DNA of 35,874 bases from a virus. The notes under the pieces are model-generated. The model was not told where the DNA came from. It searched no databases and saw only the letters and a list, made by a program, of their open reading frames with translations. Each line of letters starts with the position of its first letter. The first letter of the stretch is position 1. Location: IMG/VR virus record IMGVR_UViG_3300046332_000143, positions 1 to 35,874 of that record; one strand, 5' to 3'. Both the position numbers and the translations under genes were made by a program. Positions 17,628 through 26,549 of this stretch are shown in pieces.

Positions 17628-17655
17628 TCATTTGAGATATTGCTAGTATGTTTAA

Positions 17656-17671
17656 TCCATGTATTATTGGA
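17656..17671 (+). promoter_or_regulatory. Conserved leader hairpin, cassette 2
   Basis: TCCA (17656-17659) can pair with TGGA (17668-17671) around TGTATTAT. The element has the same length and place as those at 156 and 30821, with a compensating change at the outer pair relative to cassette 1. A strong AAGGAG follows at 17683. Confidence 0.5.
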
Positions 17672-17696
17672 ACTTACTAGCTAAGGAGATATTTAA

Positions 17697-18038
17697 ATGA
17701 ACACATCTATTACAACCTTTTCTGAACCAATGGTCTCTACGGCCCAGTTCGGGAACGCAAGCGACAGCCACGGTCACAGCACCAACACACCGGTGCTAGT
17801 GTTGGCTTCAAAATTGCAGATCGGCGGCCACGCCTTTCTGGTCCTGGACCCAGCAACTGGTGTCGTCGGGCGCGCTCTTAAGGTAAAAAGTCCATTATTC
17901 CAGATAGAGGGTGTGCAGGGAGAATTTTACTGCACGGCTGCTCGTCGAGTAGCTGGGCTGTGGAGCAGCGAGCACTGTTTGGAATCGCTTGGGTTTGGTG
18001 AGGTAGACTCCTCAATTGTAGATAAATTGATCCACTAA
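17697..18038 (+). CDS. Unknown GC-rich protein, cargo of cassette 2
   Basis: A 113-residue soluble protein that I do not recognise. It has a histidine- and serine-containing N-terminus (SDSHGHS), a compact middle with GGHAFLVLDPATGVVGRALKV, and CTAARRVAGLW near the C-terminus. Base composition differs from the surroundings: 73 of 120 bases between 17761 and 17880 are G or C, whereas neighbouring genes are AT-rich. This points to recent acquisition from a GC-richer source. It stands alone between the shared promoter-leader block and a U-tract terminator, so it is an autonomous unit. AAGGAG gives a strong ribosome binding site before ATG 17697. Confidence 0.8.
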   Translation: MNTSITTFSEPMVSTAQFGNASDSHGHSTNTPVLVLASKLQIGGHAFLVLDPATGVVGRALKVKSPLFQIEGVQGEFYCTAARRVAGLWSSEHCLESLGFGEVDSSIVDKLIH

Positions 18039-18050
18039 GCAACATCCGGT

Positions 18051-18094
18051 AAAAATAACACCAGCCCTAACAAGGCCGGTGTTATTTTTTTTTT
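18051..18094 (+). terminator. Bidirectional terminator ending cassette 2
   Basis: AAAAATAACACCAGCC pairs with GGCCGGTGTTATTTTT, with one mismatch, around the loop CTAACAA, followed by T. It separates the plus-strand cassette from the minus-strand gene that ends at 18098. Confidence 0.9.
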
Positions 18095-18097
18095 CGT

Positions 18098-18718
18098 TTA
18101 GATACTTAAACTTCTTTTGATATATGCTTCTAGCTCAGCTATCTTAGCAAGAGCTTGAGTATGGCTATTTAATAAATCTGTGTATCTAGCTCTATCTGTA
18201 GATCTGCCTTGTGACACAGCTGCTCTAACCGCAGTAGTAGCATCATGTTTAACAGCAGATACTAAAACAGTACGACTACTCTCTACAAATTTAATAATAG
18301 GTGATACGCCTAGTGAGTCTACACACAAGTTGCGTAATTCAGTTTCTAAAAAACTCATATCCCTATCTACAGGAAATGAAGGTAAAGAAGCAGTCAATAC
18401 GTAAGATCTGTAAGCTACACCGTTTACTAAAGGGTAAGTAGATATGTATCTGGCAGGTACATACAGCCAATGACCTACATCTGACTGTAGTGACACTATG
18501 TGCATGTTAGCTACTACATCTGCTTCATACTCAGAATCCGCAATACCGTACTTAGTATAAATATCGGCATGCGGATCTTCGTTGCTAGACAGGTAGTCGT
18601 TAATAGACCTGATGCCTTGGCAAGTATAACGCTGACCTTCAGTAATCAAAGAATCAAAAGGTGCTAACAGTTTAAATGAACCAGCAGCACCTATAGTTGG
18701 AAGTACATTATCTGTCAT
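18098..18718 (-). CDS. Probable virion or tail protein
   Basis: A 206-residue protein whose start overlaps the stop of the upstream minus-strand gene by four bases (ATGA), so the two are co-translated. It has no membrane segment or signal peptide. The last 40 residues form a likely helix (LLNSHTQALAKIAELEAYIK). No motif is recognised. Pairing with the 437-residue gene and location among virion genes suggest a structural or assembly role. Confidence 0.68.
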   Translation of the reverse strand: MTDNVLPTIGAAGSFKLLAPFDSLITEGQRYTCQGIRSINDYLSSNEDPHADIYTKYGIADSEYEADVVANMHIVSLQSDVGHWLYVPARYISTYPLVNGVAYRSYVLTASLPSFPVDRDMSFLETELRNLCVDSLGVSPIIKFVESSRTVLVSAVKHDATTAVRAAVSQGRSTDRARYTDLLNSHTQALAKIAELEAYIKRSLSI

Positions 18719-20028
18719 ACTGTAAATTCACTGTTAGATGCAGTTAGCATCATGTAGTTGATATTATCATACACCGCAGAGATATAAGTCTTACCATCTC
18801 TGGTGACACGTCTAAAGTCATTAGGTAGAGATGTGTTTGACGAAGCAGATTCTGCTGATATCAACAACCTTCCTAATAGTAAAGAGAATCCAGATGTCTT
18901 AACAGCCATACGAGAGAAGTCTAAAGACGATGTGGGAACAGCTATATAGTCAGGAAACAATTCAGTTAGTTCTCTACGACCCATGGTGTTATTGACAGCT
19001 GGTAATACTGCTAAACTAATGCCTTTAAAATCATAAGGCATGATGCTCAGATTATCATTTACATAGTTAGTAGGGTAAACTGTATTAGGATACATACTTG
19101 TTACAAAAGTAGTGATATCTTTACATTTTACAATACTGCTATACAAAGCTGAAAGGTCTGTCAAATTAGGAATAGATTTCTTGTGCCAGAGAGGAACTAA
19201 TACAAACTCTGTGCGAAGAAACAATTCTGGTAAAACAGATTCCCATTCAGTAAGAGTCTTAGTAGAATGAGCTAACACGTAAGCCGTAATAGCTTCTTTG
19301 ATAGCATCTATATAGTCACCAGCTTTACCATAGATAACTACAGCCCAATTAGTCATCAGTCTTTGAGAAGGATTCAGATTGTTCCTGTACTCAAAAGGCA
19401 ATACTCTAATGAATGTTTCAGGTTGATTGTTTTTAATCAGATCTATTTTCTGATACATTTGAGTAACTGTGTTTGCATTGATAGCAGTAGAGACTCCAGT
19501 AAAGAACCCAAACAAACTATCTAAAACATCTACTGCCGGAATCACATCAATTTGATACTCGTCGTATTGCTCTCTAAAAGCAGCATCTGACAACCAGATC
19601 TTAACGTCATTCCCACCATTGGCCAAATCGACCCAGCTAATCCACTGTGGAATAGCTACAAAACCATTAGAAACAAATGGGCCAAAATTGAAACTAGAGA
19701 TAGCTGCGCTGTAAAGCGAGATTATATAGTTTCTGAAATCGTTTGAATCGTAAGGTTGAACGTGGTTATTTGAATACTGTAAACAAGAGCCGACAATATT
19801 AAATACTTGTAGCACTTCGGCCAAAATTAGAGTATGGTTAGCATTCGTAGTTGTGTTAACTGATTTGAATGTAGTCAGTTTTAAATTGCTAAAATTTAAA
19901 TCAGTATACTCACCTTTTTCACGACTGTATGTTTCAGACCATGTACTTAACTCACCCAGCGGCGCTATTTGGCCTGGGGTATTGTTAACATACGAATTAA
20001 TGCTGACGAAACCTTTGATTAAATTCAT
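18715..20028 (-). CDS. Probable virion structural protein
   Basis: A 437-residue protein rich in serine, asparagine, threonine and tyrosine, with mixed helix and strand and no catalytic motif. The start at 20028 has a modest AGGT upstream. It is coupled to the next minus-strand gene through an ATGA overlap. Style, size and neighbours are those of tail or baseplate proteins in this window, and it resembles in composition the 418-residue gene at 10155, but I cannot assign a position in the particle. Confidence 0.68.
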   Translation of the reverse strand: MNLIKGFVSINSYVNNTPGQIAPLGELSTWSETYSREKGEYTDLNFSNLKLTTFKSVNTTTNANHTLILAEVLQVFNIVGSCLQYSNNHVQPYDSNDFRNYIISLYSAAISSFNFGPFVSNGFVAIPQWISWVDLANGGNDVKIWLSDAAFREQYDEYQIDVIPAVDVLDSLFGFFTGVSTAINANTVTQMYQKIDLIKNNQPETFIRVLPFEYRNNLNPSQRLMTNWAVVIYGKAGDYIDAIKEAITAYVLAHSTKTLTEWESVLPELFLRTEFVLVPLWHKKSIPNLTDLSALYSSIVKCKDITTFVTSMYPNTVYPTNYVNDNLSIMPYDFKGISLAVLPAVNNTMGRRELTELFPDYIAVPTSSLDFSRMAVKTSGFSLLLGRLLISAESASSNTSLPNDFRRVTRDGKTYISAVYDNINYMMLTASNSEFTV

Positions 20029-20060
20029 GTTAAACCTGTACCATTAAAAAGGAAAAGAAA

Positions 20061-20375
20061 ATGCCACTTGCTATTTTTAAAGCATTCCTAGGATTTTTAA
20101 AATGGTCCTTCGGAGTGTCCTCAGATCACTTCAATCCAAATAGCAATAAGTTTAATTACAAACTTGTCATTGGATTAACCGTAACCGCTTTAGTTTTGAC
20201 TATGGGTGGTATGGCTGTTGTAAGAACAGCTTTTTTAGCTAAACGTATTATTAAAGCTGAGCACGAACTACAACAAGCTAAACAAAGTTTGGAAAGATGT
20301 GCTATTACAGAAGAAGCTTTTAAACTTGTCTGCACTGATAGATATAAACTCTTAGATGGAAGAATGAAAAAGTAA
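20061..20375 (+). CDS. Unknown single-pass membrane protein
   Basis: A 104-residue protein with a hydrophobic N-terminal stretch (3-14), a clear membrane segment at about 34-56, and a helical, coiled-coil-like region after it (57-80) with two cysteines at 80 and 91. AAGGAAAAG precedes the ATG. It lies 32 bases from the divergent virion gene and 42 bases before the RNase H gene. The arrangement of one TM plus a short coiled coil resembles small spanin-like or anchor proteins, but no family is recognised. Confidence 0.7.
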   Translation: MPLAIFKAFLGFLKWSFGVSSDHFNPNSNKFNYKLVIGLTVTALVLTMGGMAVVRTAFLAKRIIKAEHELQQAKQSLERCAITEEAFKLVCTDRYKLLDGRMKK

Positions 20376-20417
20376 GAAGTTGATTTATCAACTGACTTAT
20401 TACTAAAAGAGATCCAC

Positions 20418-21893
20418 ATGGAAACACAAATCAATGCCGTAGTTTATATTGACGGTTCTGCCAGACCTAATCCAGGTAAGATAGGCTTTGGCACTCATGG
20501 ATATCTTTATACAACCGAAGGTAAGAACGCACCTAAACTAGATGGTGGTTATTTCCTTACCAACAAAGGTTATAAAAAAGTATTGAAAGATGATGTGGTT
20601 GAAGTTAGCCCTACCATGTACTTGGACTTTATCGGCACATCACCTATTGAAGGCACTAATAATCGTGCTGAAGTAACTGCCTTCTTTTCTACACTAAAAG
20701 AGCTTCAGCAATACAAGCCTAAACAGATTCACTTTCTAACAGATAGCGAGTATGTCAAAAAAGGTTTGTTAGAATGGTGTAAAGGTTGGGAGCGCAACGG
20801 TTGGATCAAACAAGATGGTCTTCCTGTTGTAAACGCTGATCTTTGGATGGATGTCTATACTTACTATAAACAGCTGTTAGAAACTGGCCAGCTAATTACG
20901 ATTGAGTGGGTCAGAGGTCATAATAATGATATCGGCAATACTAAAGCTGATGCATTAGCTGTGATCGGTATGAATTATTCTACTGACAATATTTGTAAAG
21001 ATCAGTTTGCATATACTGATCCTAAAGGTTATTGGAAGTCTGGATCTGAACGTCACCCGTTTCTTAACTTTAAACGAGTGTATTTCAACACCACACAATC
21101 TTACAATATAGCCGGTAGCTATTTTCAAGCAGAACCAGGCGGCGGTAAAGCAGCTGATTTCATTATTGGTAAGCGTATTCCTGAAACAGGCTTTGCAGTA
21201 GTACGTCTCTATGAACCTGAAAAAATCATTGAAGATGTTAAAGCTAAGCAGATAAGCCATGCTAACGGACACAACAGCATCGTTATGTTAAAGTTAGATA
21301 GAATCTATAGTAAGGAAATGTATCCTTATCTAGAGAAACATGGTAAGTACTGTCTACTTGGTGATAAGAAGTCTAGAGGTTTAAACTTTTTAGATAATCA
21401 ATCTGTCACCATAGAGCTAAATCCCACCAATCTTTCGATGAGAGCTGTAGAAACGTTTAACTTCTTAGAAGACATGCTTGTAAGCTTTAAAACTTATCAA
21501 GAAAAAGGTTTTGATATTCCTGAAAATCACAATGGTTTTCAAGCACATAACGTAACCAGTACATTTTATGATATAGAATCTAAACTTGTTAAAAAGGAGA
21601 TAGTTGAAAAATACATTCTTAAATCTGATTTTACATCTGCACTGAAGAACATCAGCGTGACAGCTACTGTGAACTATAAAAACAAAGTAGACACAGTAGA
21701 ATTACCAGTTTTGTTTGGTCTAGATATTCCTCCAAGGAATAATTTAAAGAAATTGGAAGAGCATGAGCCTAAAATTTATTTAATAACTTGGAGAGATTCG
21801 GAAAGGACTCTTCGTTATGCATTCATTATAGAATGTAAAACAGGTATCGGTATTTGGTCTAACTATTTTGCCGATAGAATTTTCCTCAACTAA
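20418..21893 (+). CDS. RNase H type 1 with a long unknown C-terminal region
   Basis: A 491-residue protein. The first about 190 residues are a complete RNase HI-like domain with all catalytic acids visible: D12 in YIDGSARPNPG, E85 in TNNRAE, D109 in FLTDSEYV, and GHNNDIGNTKADALA with H168 and D178. It should cut RNA in RNA-DNA hybrids, for primer removal or R-loop clearing. An insertion around residues 35-75 lengthens the domain compared with bacterial RNase HI. The following 300 residues have no motif that I know and are mixed alpha/beta. GAGAT precedes the ATG. The downstream gene follows after 14 bases. Confidence 0.87.
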   Translation: METQINAVVYIDGSARPNPGKIGFGTHGYLYTTEGKNAPKLDGGYFLTNKGYKKVLKDDVVEVSPTMYLDFIGTSPIEGTNNRAEVTAFFSTLKELQQYKPKQIHFLTDSEYVKKGLLEWCKGWERNGWIKQDGLPVVNADLWMDVYTYYKQLLETGQLITIEWVRGHNNDIGNTKADALAVIGMNYSTDNICKDQFAYTDPKGYWKSGSERHPFLNFKRVYFNTTQSYNIAGSYFQAEPGGGKAADFIIGKRIPETGFAVVRLYEPEKIIEDVKAKQISHANGHNSIVMLKLDRIYSKEMYPYLEKHGKYCLLGDKKSRGLNFLDNQSVTIELNPTNLSMRAVETFNFLEDMLVSFKTYQEKGFDIPENHNGFQAHNVTSTFYDIESKLVKKEIVEKYILKSDFTSALKNISVTATVNYKNKVDTVELPVLFGLDIPPRNNLKKLEEHEPKIYLITWRDSERTLRYAFIIECKTGIGIWSNYFADRIFLN

Positions 21894-21907
21894 CTCGTTC
21901 ATTAACC

Positions 21908-22354
21908 ATGTCAACCTTTACCCTAAAGGAACGATTTACAGATAAACTTCAAACAGCCGCTGGATTACTTCTACCTGGTATGTTTAAAAGACTGATGTAT
22001 ATATCTAGTCTATTAGCTGTGATCGATATCCAACATGCAAGCGACCAAGTAATGGCTCGTAAATTAAATGATATCTTTGAACTGAATAAAAGTCCATCTA
22101 TCGTTACAGACACTATGTATGTTAAAGACGTTATATGGAAAGAATTTATTCATGAAAAGACTTTTGTTTATAATGGAAAGAAGTTTGATTTAAACTTGTT
22201 GAAAGATGGGAAATATAACGCCATCGATATTGATAACGTAGCATCACACCTCATCGAAACTACTCCTAAATGGATTAGGTATGCTAATGAAGATGTAATG
22301 CGCTATGATATCAAAAAGCTTTTTAGGAGTTTACCCGAGCTTAGTATGGCCTGA
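21908..22354 (+). CDS. Unknown soluble protein
   Basis: A 148-residue basic protein, mainly helical, with no signal peptide, membrane segment or known motif. It follows the RNase H gene closely and is probably on the same transcript. There is no convincing ribosome binding site before ATG 21908, so translation may depend on coupling or the true start may lie elsewhere. It ends before a strong hairpin shared with the convergent gene. Confidence 0.65.
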   Translation: MSTFTLKERFTDKLQTAAGLLLPGMFKRLMYISSLLAVIDIQHASDQVMARKLNDIFELNKSPSIVTDTMYVKDVIWKEFIHEKTFVYNGKKFDLNLLKDGKYNAIDIDNVASHLIETTPKWIRYANEDVMRYDIKKLFRSLPELSMA

Positions 22355-22373
22355 TAGGGATGTACAATACAAA

Positions 22374-22411
22374 TAAGATACCATACAGCCCGACGGCTGT
22401 ATGGTATCTTA
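22374..22411. terminator. 17-bp perfect hairpin between convergent genes
   Basis: TAAGATACCATACAGCC pairs with GGCTGTATGGTATCTTA around CGAC. It is the longest perfect stem in the window and lies between gene ends at 22354 (plus) and 22419 (minus). There is no long U-tract on either side. Confidence 0.75.
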
Positions 22412-22418
22412 AATGTTT

Positions 22419-23273
22419 CTATTTTGTTACTTTATCTAAAGTATCTACTATAGCTCTATTAGACTCTATAGCTTGTCGGACTTTGTAGGCGTAAACAGAA
22501 CAGGCTTCTACTAAACGAGCCACAGACATAGCGCTTTCAGCTAATTGCTTAGCTGAGCTACCAGACACTTGAGTAATTTCTTTGTTACTTGTGATCTTAT
22601 CTAGGTAGATAAGTGTTTCTGTAATTCCAGACTTTACTTTTTCAAGGTTTTTAATGTGGTTATCTTTGGTAAGAGTGACTGCCTCTTCAGCTACTAGTTC
22701 CAGATCGGCAAAGCGTGAAACCACTTTGCGCAGCGGTAAACGAGATAGATCACTTCCGTCTTTAAAGAAACCAGACAGATCTTTTAAAACCTGCTCTCTC
22801 TTTGCATCGGCTCTCTCATAAATTTGCGAATGCACGCGAAGTGAATTTTTATCCTCTTTATTAGTAATGAAAGACGATAGAACAACATTATAGTCTCCTA
22901 TGACTTCTAGGGCTTCTTTGAAGATATCGAGGTGGATACGGTTCAGAAGCTTAAGGTAATCTAAAATGTTACCTTCAAATCCTTCTGGTACTTGAACAAG
23001 CACATCTTGAAAGTCCAGAAAGTTATGTGAGTATACCCTCTTAGAGATAACCTTAAAATCTCTTTGAGTTTGAACAGCTGTAATTTTTGGACCGTCGTAA
23101 CTACCAAAGCTATCTGTAGCAAAACTGTCTACAGTATCTTTTAGTCTGTTACCTAGTTTAGGCAAAAATTCATTAATGCGAAACAGCGCATTATCAATAA
23201 AATTTGATTCCAATGAAATAACCTGAGCCATTTGTTCCAGGCCCATCACTGGAGTTTCTATGTTGAGATTCAT
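22419..23273 (-). CDS. Unknown helical protein
   Basis: A 284-residue protein, mostly alpha-helical and charged, with heptad-like stretches in the second half (about 150-280). There is no membrane segment or enzymatic motif. AAGGTGATC gives a good ribosome binding site before the start at 23273. It is a single-gene transcription unit facing away from the RecA-fold ATPase gene and converging on the RNase H operon. A virion-internal or scaffold-like role would fit the shape but is only a guess. Confidence 0.68.
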   Translation of the reverse strand: MNLNIETPVMGLEQMAQVISLESNFIDNALFRINEFLPKLGNRLKDTVDSFATDSFGSYDGPKITAVQTQRDFKVISKRVYSHNFLDFQDVLVQVPEGFEGNILDYLKLLNRIHLDIFKEALEVIGDYNVVLSSFITNKEDKNSLRVHSQIYERADAKREQVLKDLSGFFKDGSDLSRLPLRKVVSRFADLELVAEEAVTLTKDNHIKNLEKVKSGITETLIYLDKITSNKEITQVSGSSAKQLAESAMSVARLVEACSVYAYKVRQAIESNRAIVDTLDKVTK

Positions 23274-23378
23274 GTAAGATCACCTTGTAAATTGAGCGCT
23301 AGAAAGCAAATATAAAAAACTAGCACGAGTTTCCATAGTATGTGGAGCGTAGGATCGCTTACAGACTAAGGAATAATT

Positions 23379-24788
23379 ATGATTAAACAAGATTTTCAAC
23401 CGGCTCCTAGTGTAAAGATTATGCTGAACATCGGTGCATGTTTAGATATACCTACAGGTTTCTATGTAAAAGGTAAACATGGAGAAAGTATTCTTCTAGG
23501 TGGATTAGGTGCTCTGACTGGGATTACCGGCCGTGGTAACATGTTTAAATCCACAATCATGCATTACATGATGCTATCAGCTGCTGATAGGTTGTTGTCT
23601 ACAGCAGATACTTCTATGTCTACGTATGACACGGAAATTAATATCCATGAAGAACGTCTGCGTAGTCTGACATCTCAATTTGAATCTTTTAAAGATAAAG
23701 ATATCATAGGTGACGGAACCTGGCTAATCACAGACCGTACTGTATATCATGGTAATGCTTGGTATGAGAAACTTAAGTCTTATCTAAAAGAACAAAAGAA
23801 ACCTGGTGACAAAGACATCATGTATGAAACTCCATTTCTAGAACGGGATGGTAAGACTCTGATGCGCACTATCGTACCCACATTTTCTGAAGTAGATAGT
23901 TTTAGTCGTTTTGAAACTGAAGATGTGGCAAGAATGCAGGATGAAAATGAGTTAGGTGATTCTGGCGGCAATACTATCCATATGCGTCAAGGTTTGGCTA
24001 AGATGCGTTTCCTTATGGAGATACCTGGCTTGTCTGGAACACACAATCATTTTTTATTGTTGTCAGCTCACTTAGGTCAAGATACAGCTATAGCTTCTGG
24101 ACCATATGCAGCCCCACCACCTAAGAAACTTCAACATATGAAGATGGGTGAAAAGATTAAAGGTGTTACAGATCAATTCTTTTTCTTGACTAATAATTTC
24201 TGGATGGCCAATGGTGTGTCTCCTATGGTTAATCAAGGAACTAAAGGACCTGAATACCCTAAATCTAGTGACAATAACGCAGCTGGTGATGTAGACCTTA
24301 ATATGGTCAGTTTAAAGCAGCTAAGATCTAAATCAGGACCATCTGGAAACACCATAGAAGTTATTGTAAGTCAGACAGAAGGCGTGCTTCCCGGCATGAC
24401 TGAATTTCACTACATTAAAGAATCGGGTCGTTTTGGTTTAAATGGATCTTTACAGAATTATGCTTTAGACCTCTATCCAGACTGTAAATTATCTAGAACT
24501 ACCGTGCGTGGTAAACTAGATAAAGACGCTAAGCTTCGTAGAGCTATGAACATTACATCTGAGATGTGTCAGATCCAAGAATACTTTAAAGCACAATCAG
24601 AACTGTTTTGCACACCAGCAGAACTCTATAAAGATCTGAAAGAGCTAGGGTATGATTGGGATATTATTCTATCTCAAACACGCGGATGGTGGACTTTAAA
24701 CAATGAGACTCATCCTCTTAAGTTTCTTAGTACCATGGATCTGCTTCGTATGCGTAAGGGTGAATACAAACCTTATTGGCTAAAATAA
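23379..24788 (+). CDS. RecA-fold ATPase (UvsX/DnaB-like)
   Basis: A 469-residue ATPase with a P-loop GITGRGNMFKST (about 48-59), a YDTE element (83-86) like the YDSE of UvsX-type recombinases, a hydrophobic strand HFLLLSAHLGQD resembling the RecA/DnaB motif after Walker B, and a segment LRSKSGPSGNTIEV that may be the loop region. It is either a strand-exchange recombinase working with the RuvC- and SbcC-like proteins, or a replicative-helicase-type motor. The YDTE element favours the first; the size and N-terminal extension leave the second open. AAGGAA precedes the ATG. Confidence 0.7.
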   Translation: MIKQDFQPAPSVKIMLNIGACLDIPTGFYVKGKHGESILLGGLGALTGITGRGNMFKSTIMHYMMLSAADRLLSTADTSMSTYDTEINIHEERLRSLTSQFESFKDKDIIGDGTWLITDRTVYHGNAWYEKLKSYLKEQKKPGDKDIMYETPFLERDGKTLMRTIVPTFSEVDSFSRFETEDVARMQDENELGDSGGNTIHMRQGLAKMRFLMEIPGLSGTHNHFLLLSAHLGQDTAIASGPYAAPPPKKLQHMKMGEKIKGVTDQFFFLTNNFWMANGVSPMVNQGTKGPEYPKSSDNNAAGDVDLNMVSLKQLRSKSGPSGNTIEVIVSQTEGVLPGMTEFHYIKESGRFGLNGSLQNYALDLYPDCKLSRTTVRGKLDKDAKLRRAMNITSEMCQIQEYFKAQSELFCTPAELYKDLKELGYDWDIILSQTRGWWTLNNETHPLKFLSTMDLLRMRKGEYKPYWLK

Positions 24789-24793
24789 CACAG

Positions 24794-24819
24794 CATGAGT
24801 AGCCATTAGGCTACTCATG
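24794..24819 (+). terminator. Intergenic hairpin after the RecA-fold ATPase gene
   Basis: CATGAGTAGCC pairs over 11 bp with GGCTACTCATG around ATTA. There is no U-tract. The right arm contains an ATG (24817) that opens a longer reading of the next gene but is unlikely to be used because it would be locked in the stem. Confidence 0.6.
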
Positions 24820-24849
24820 TTTCCAATTGCTGAAATAAATAAAACTATC

Positions 24850-25179
24850 ATGAGTCAAAATTACTTTAAACCACGAGAACAAGGTGAAGTCAACCTTGTA
24901 GCAGAAGTCCGTCAAATTCTTTTGGATCATGGCTTTGGACAAAAGATTGAAATCTACGATACAAACCGTATGGTGGCTGATGCAGCAGACAAATGTTCTG
25001 CCGTGCAACGTTTTCAATTGAATCGTTATTTCTCTATGCAACTTATCATGGCAGCTAGAGATTCTACAGAAGAACGTTTCTGTCTTATTCCTAACGGAGA
25101 AGTAGCAGATTGGCTAGCTTTGTTTAAAAGCAAGATCGTACCTTTTATGATCGAAGCTGATTTACCACGTCCTTTTTAA
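24850..25179 (+). CDS. Unknown small protein
   Basis: A 109-residue soluble protein with mixed helix and strand and no known motif. ATG 24850 is preferred over ATG 24817, which lies inside the preceding hairpin; neither has a strong ribosome binding site. It is followed after 11 bases by the beta-subunit-like gene and probably forms an operon with the next two genes, so a link to transcription is possible but unsupported by any motif. Confidence 0.65.
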   Translation: MSQNYFKPREQGEVNLVAEVRQILLDHGFGQKIEIYDTNRMVADAADKCSAVQRFQLNRYFSMQLIMAARDSTEERFCLIPNGEVADWLALFKSKIVPFMIEADLPRPF

Positions 25180-25190
25180 AGAGGTTTAGG

Positions 25191-25856
25191 ATGACCAAAC
25201 GTAAAGAAGCAGAAGCAGTCATAGTAACTTACATGGAAAAGATAGCTTCTAAATCAGGTAATGCTGAGATCTATCAATCTGTGTTTAGTAAAATGAATGA
25301 TAAGCAGTTTGATGAGTTCATGAAGAACTTAGAATCAGGTAAAGCTTTCTTGGTTATCCAGCTGCCTAACTTTAAACACACGGGTGTTACTTTAGAAAAG
25401 AATCTAGCTATAGCTGATGAGTTAGACCATGAGTTCTTTCAAAGACTTTGGATAACTAATAAGAAAGACACTCCTGACCACATGATCCCTGTGGAATGTT
25501 TAGTTATGGACCTGCCTGTTCGTAGAGCTTCACAGCTTTTGATCAAGAAGATATCTGTACCTGATGATAGTAGAACTATAGATGCTCTCACTGGACAACC
25601 CACAGGTGAATCAAAAGGTGCTAAGCTTTCCTATCCGGAACTTCAAATCTGCGCTGCTATGGGTTTAGATAACTCCATGGTAGAACTTATGAAGTATCGC
25701 GGTGGTGATAATAAAGGTTTAATAGCCTTTAACTCTATGCTTAGCAGATATGGTCGAGTCAATCTTAAAAGTGTAGAACCTTATGCCTCTGGTGTAGAGT
25801 CTACTAAAAGTTTAAAAACATTCTTAACATCTATGATGTTGAAAAGTACTCTATAA
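25191..25856 (+). CDS. Protein resembling the C-terminus of an RNA polymerase beta subunit
   Basis: A 221-residue protein. From about residue 100 it follows the order of features at the C-terminal end of bacterial and giant-phage beta subunits: a hydrophobic MIPVECLVMDLPVRR strand, KKISVPDDSR, LTGQPTGESKGAKLS where beta has a QQPLGG element, YPELQICAAMGL in place of the GEMEVWAL helix, ELMKYRGGDN in place of the EMLTVKSDD turn, and a final helix STKSLKTFLTSMML. It could be one piece of a split phage multisubunit RNA polymerase, or a free remnant. GAGG precedes ATG 25191, and its stop overlaps the next start by one base. The alignment was made by eye from memory. Confidence 0.5.
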   Translation: MTKRKEAEAVIVTYMEKIASKSGNAEIYQSVFSKMNDKQFDEFMKNLESGKAFLVIQLPNFKHTGVTLEKNLAIADELDHEFFQRLWITNKKDTPDHMIPVECLVMDLPVRRASQLLIKKISVPDDSRTIDALTGQPTGESKGAKLSYPELQICAAMGLDNSMVELMKYRGGDNKGLIAFNSMLSRYGRVNLKSVEPYASGVESTKSLKTFLTSMMLKSTL

Positions 25857-26548
25857 TGGATGTAATCCCTAAACAAACTATTTTTGTAGAACTAGATGCC
25901 TTGTTAGATACCAGAGCAGCTTGTATAGCTACTTTTGGTAAAGAGGCTGTAGAACAACATATCACAGCTAGTTACTATACGCGTTTAACAGATGCTTTTA
26001 GTTTACCTGGTTATGTTGATAAGTTTAGATCTAGGGATAAAGAGTTACTAAAAGATTCTATGATCACTCCTGTTTTTAACATGATCGTAGAGTTTGTCTC
26101 AGTTACTTTAAAAAACAATATTAATTCTCCACAGGTGTATAAGCCTTGTGTGATTGTAAATACATATCCCTACATTCTATCAGATGCTGAATGTTCTAAG
26201 ATTGTAAACATACTTGTGCATAAGACTCAAGGAGAAGCTGATATCAATATAGTCACTATGGACTATGATGAATTGACTCCTTCTTATGTCAGACAAAATG
26301 TTTCTTTGATGGTTATGTACCATGCTATAGATTGGCTGGAAGCACAAGCTGATGCAGGTAGGTTTACCACACGAGCCTGTCCTGATGTCAGTATGTTGTG
26401 TCCAGCGTTAGGCAGAGGGTCTAAACCTCTGATAGATAAAGATCCATTTGAAGTAATGGAAACTGTATCTGCTCCTATTATAGGGTTAAAGTTTTTACCC
26501 ATAGAATCTTTTTGCATGATTTACAATCCGTTCAAACAGCCGAAATAG
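25856..26548 (+). CDS. Unknown protein coupled to the beta-like gene
   Basis: A 230-residue protein starting in a TAATG overlap with the preceding gene, so the two are co-translated. It opens with a strand IFVELDALLDTR that superficially resembles a HAD motif I but lacks DxD. A middle segment, PCVIVNTYPYILSDAECSKIVNIL, followed by EADINIVTMDYDELTPSYVRQNV, looks like a Rossmann-type alternation. I associate this kind of protein with giant phages but know no function. A perfect hairpin follows the stop. Confidence 0.7.
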   Translation: MDVIPKQTIFVELDALLDTRAACIATFGKEAVEQHITASYYTRLTDAFSLPGYVDKFRSRDKELLKDSMITPVFNMIVEFVSVTLKNNINSPQVYKPCVIVNTYPYILSDAECSKIVNILVHKTQGEADINIVTMDYDELTPSYVRQNVSLMVMYHAIDWLEAQADAGRFTTRACPDVSMLCPALGRGSKPLIDKDPFEVMETVSAPIIGLKFLPIESFCMIYNPFKQPK

Positions 26549-26549
26549 T

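Noticed and set aside
25856-26548. HAD phosphatase for the gene after the beta-like protein
   Set aside because: The N-terminal strand lacks the DxD nucleophile pair and no later HAD motifs are visible.
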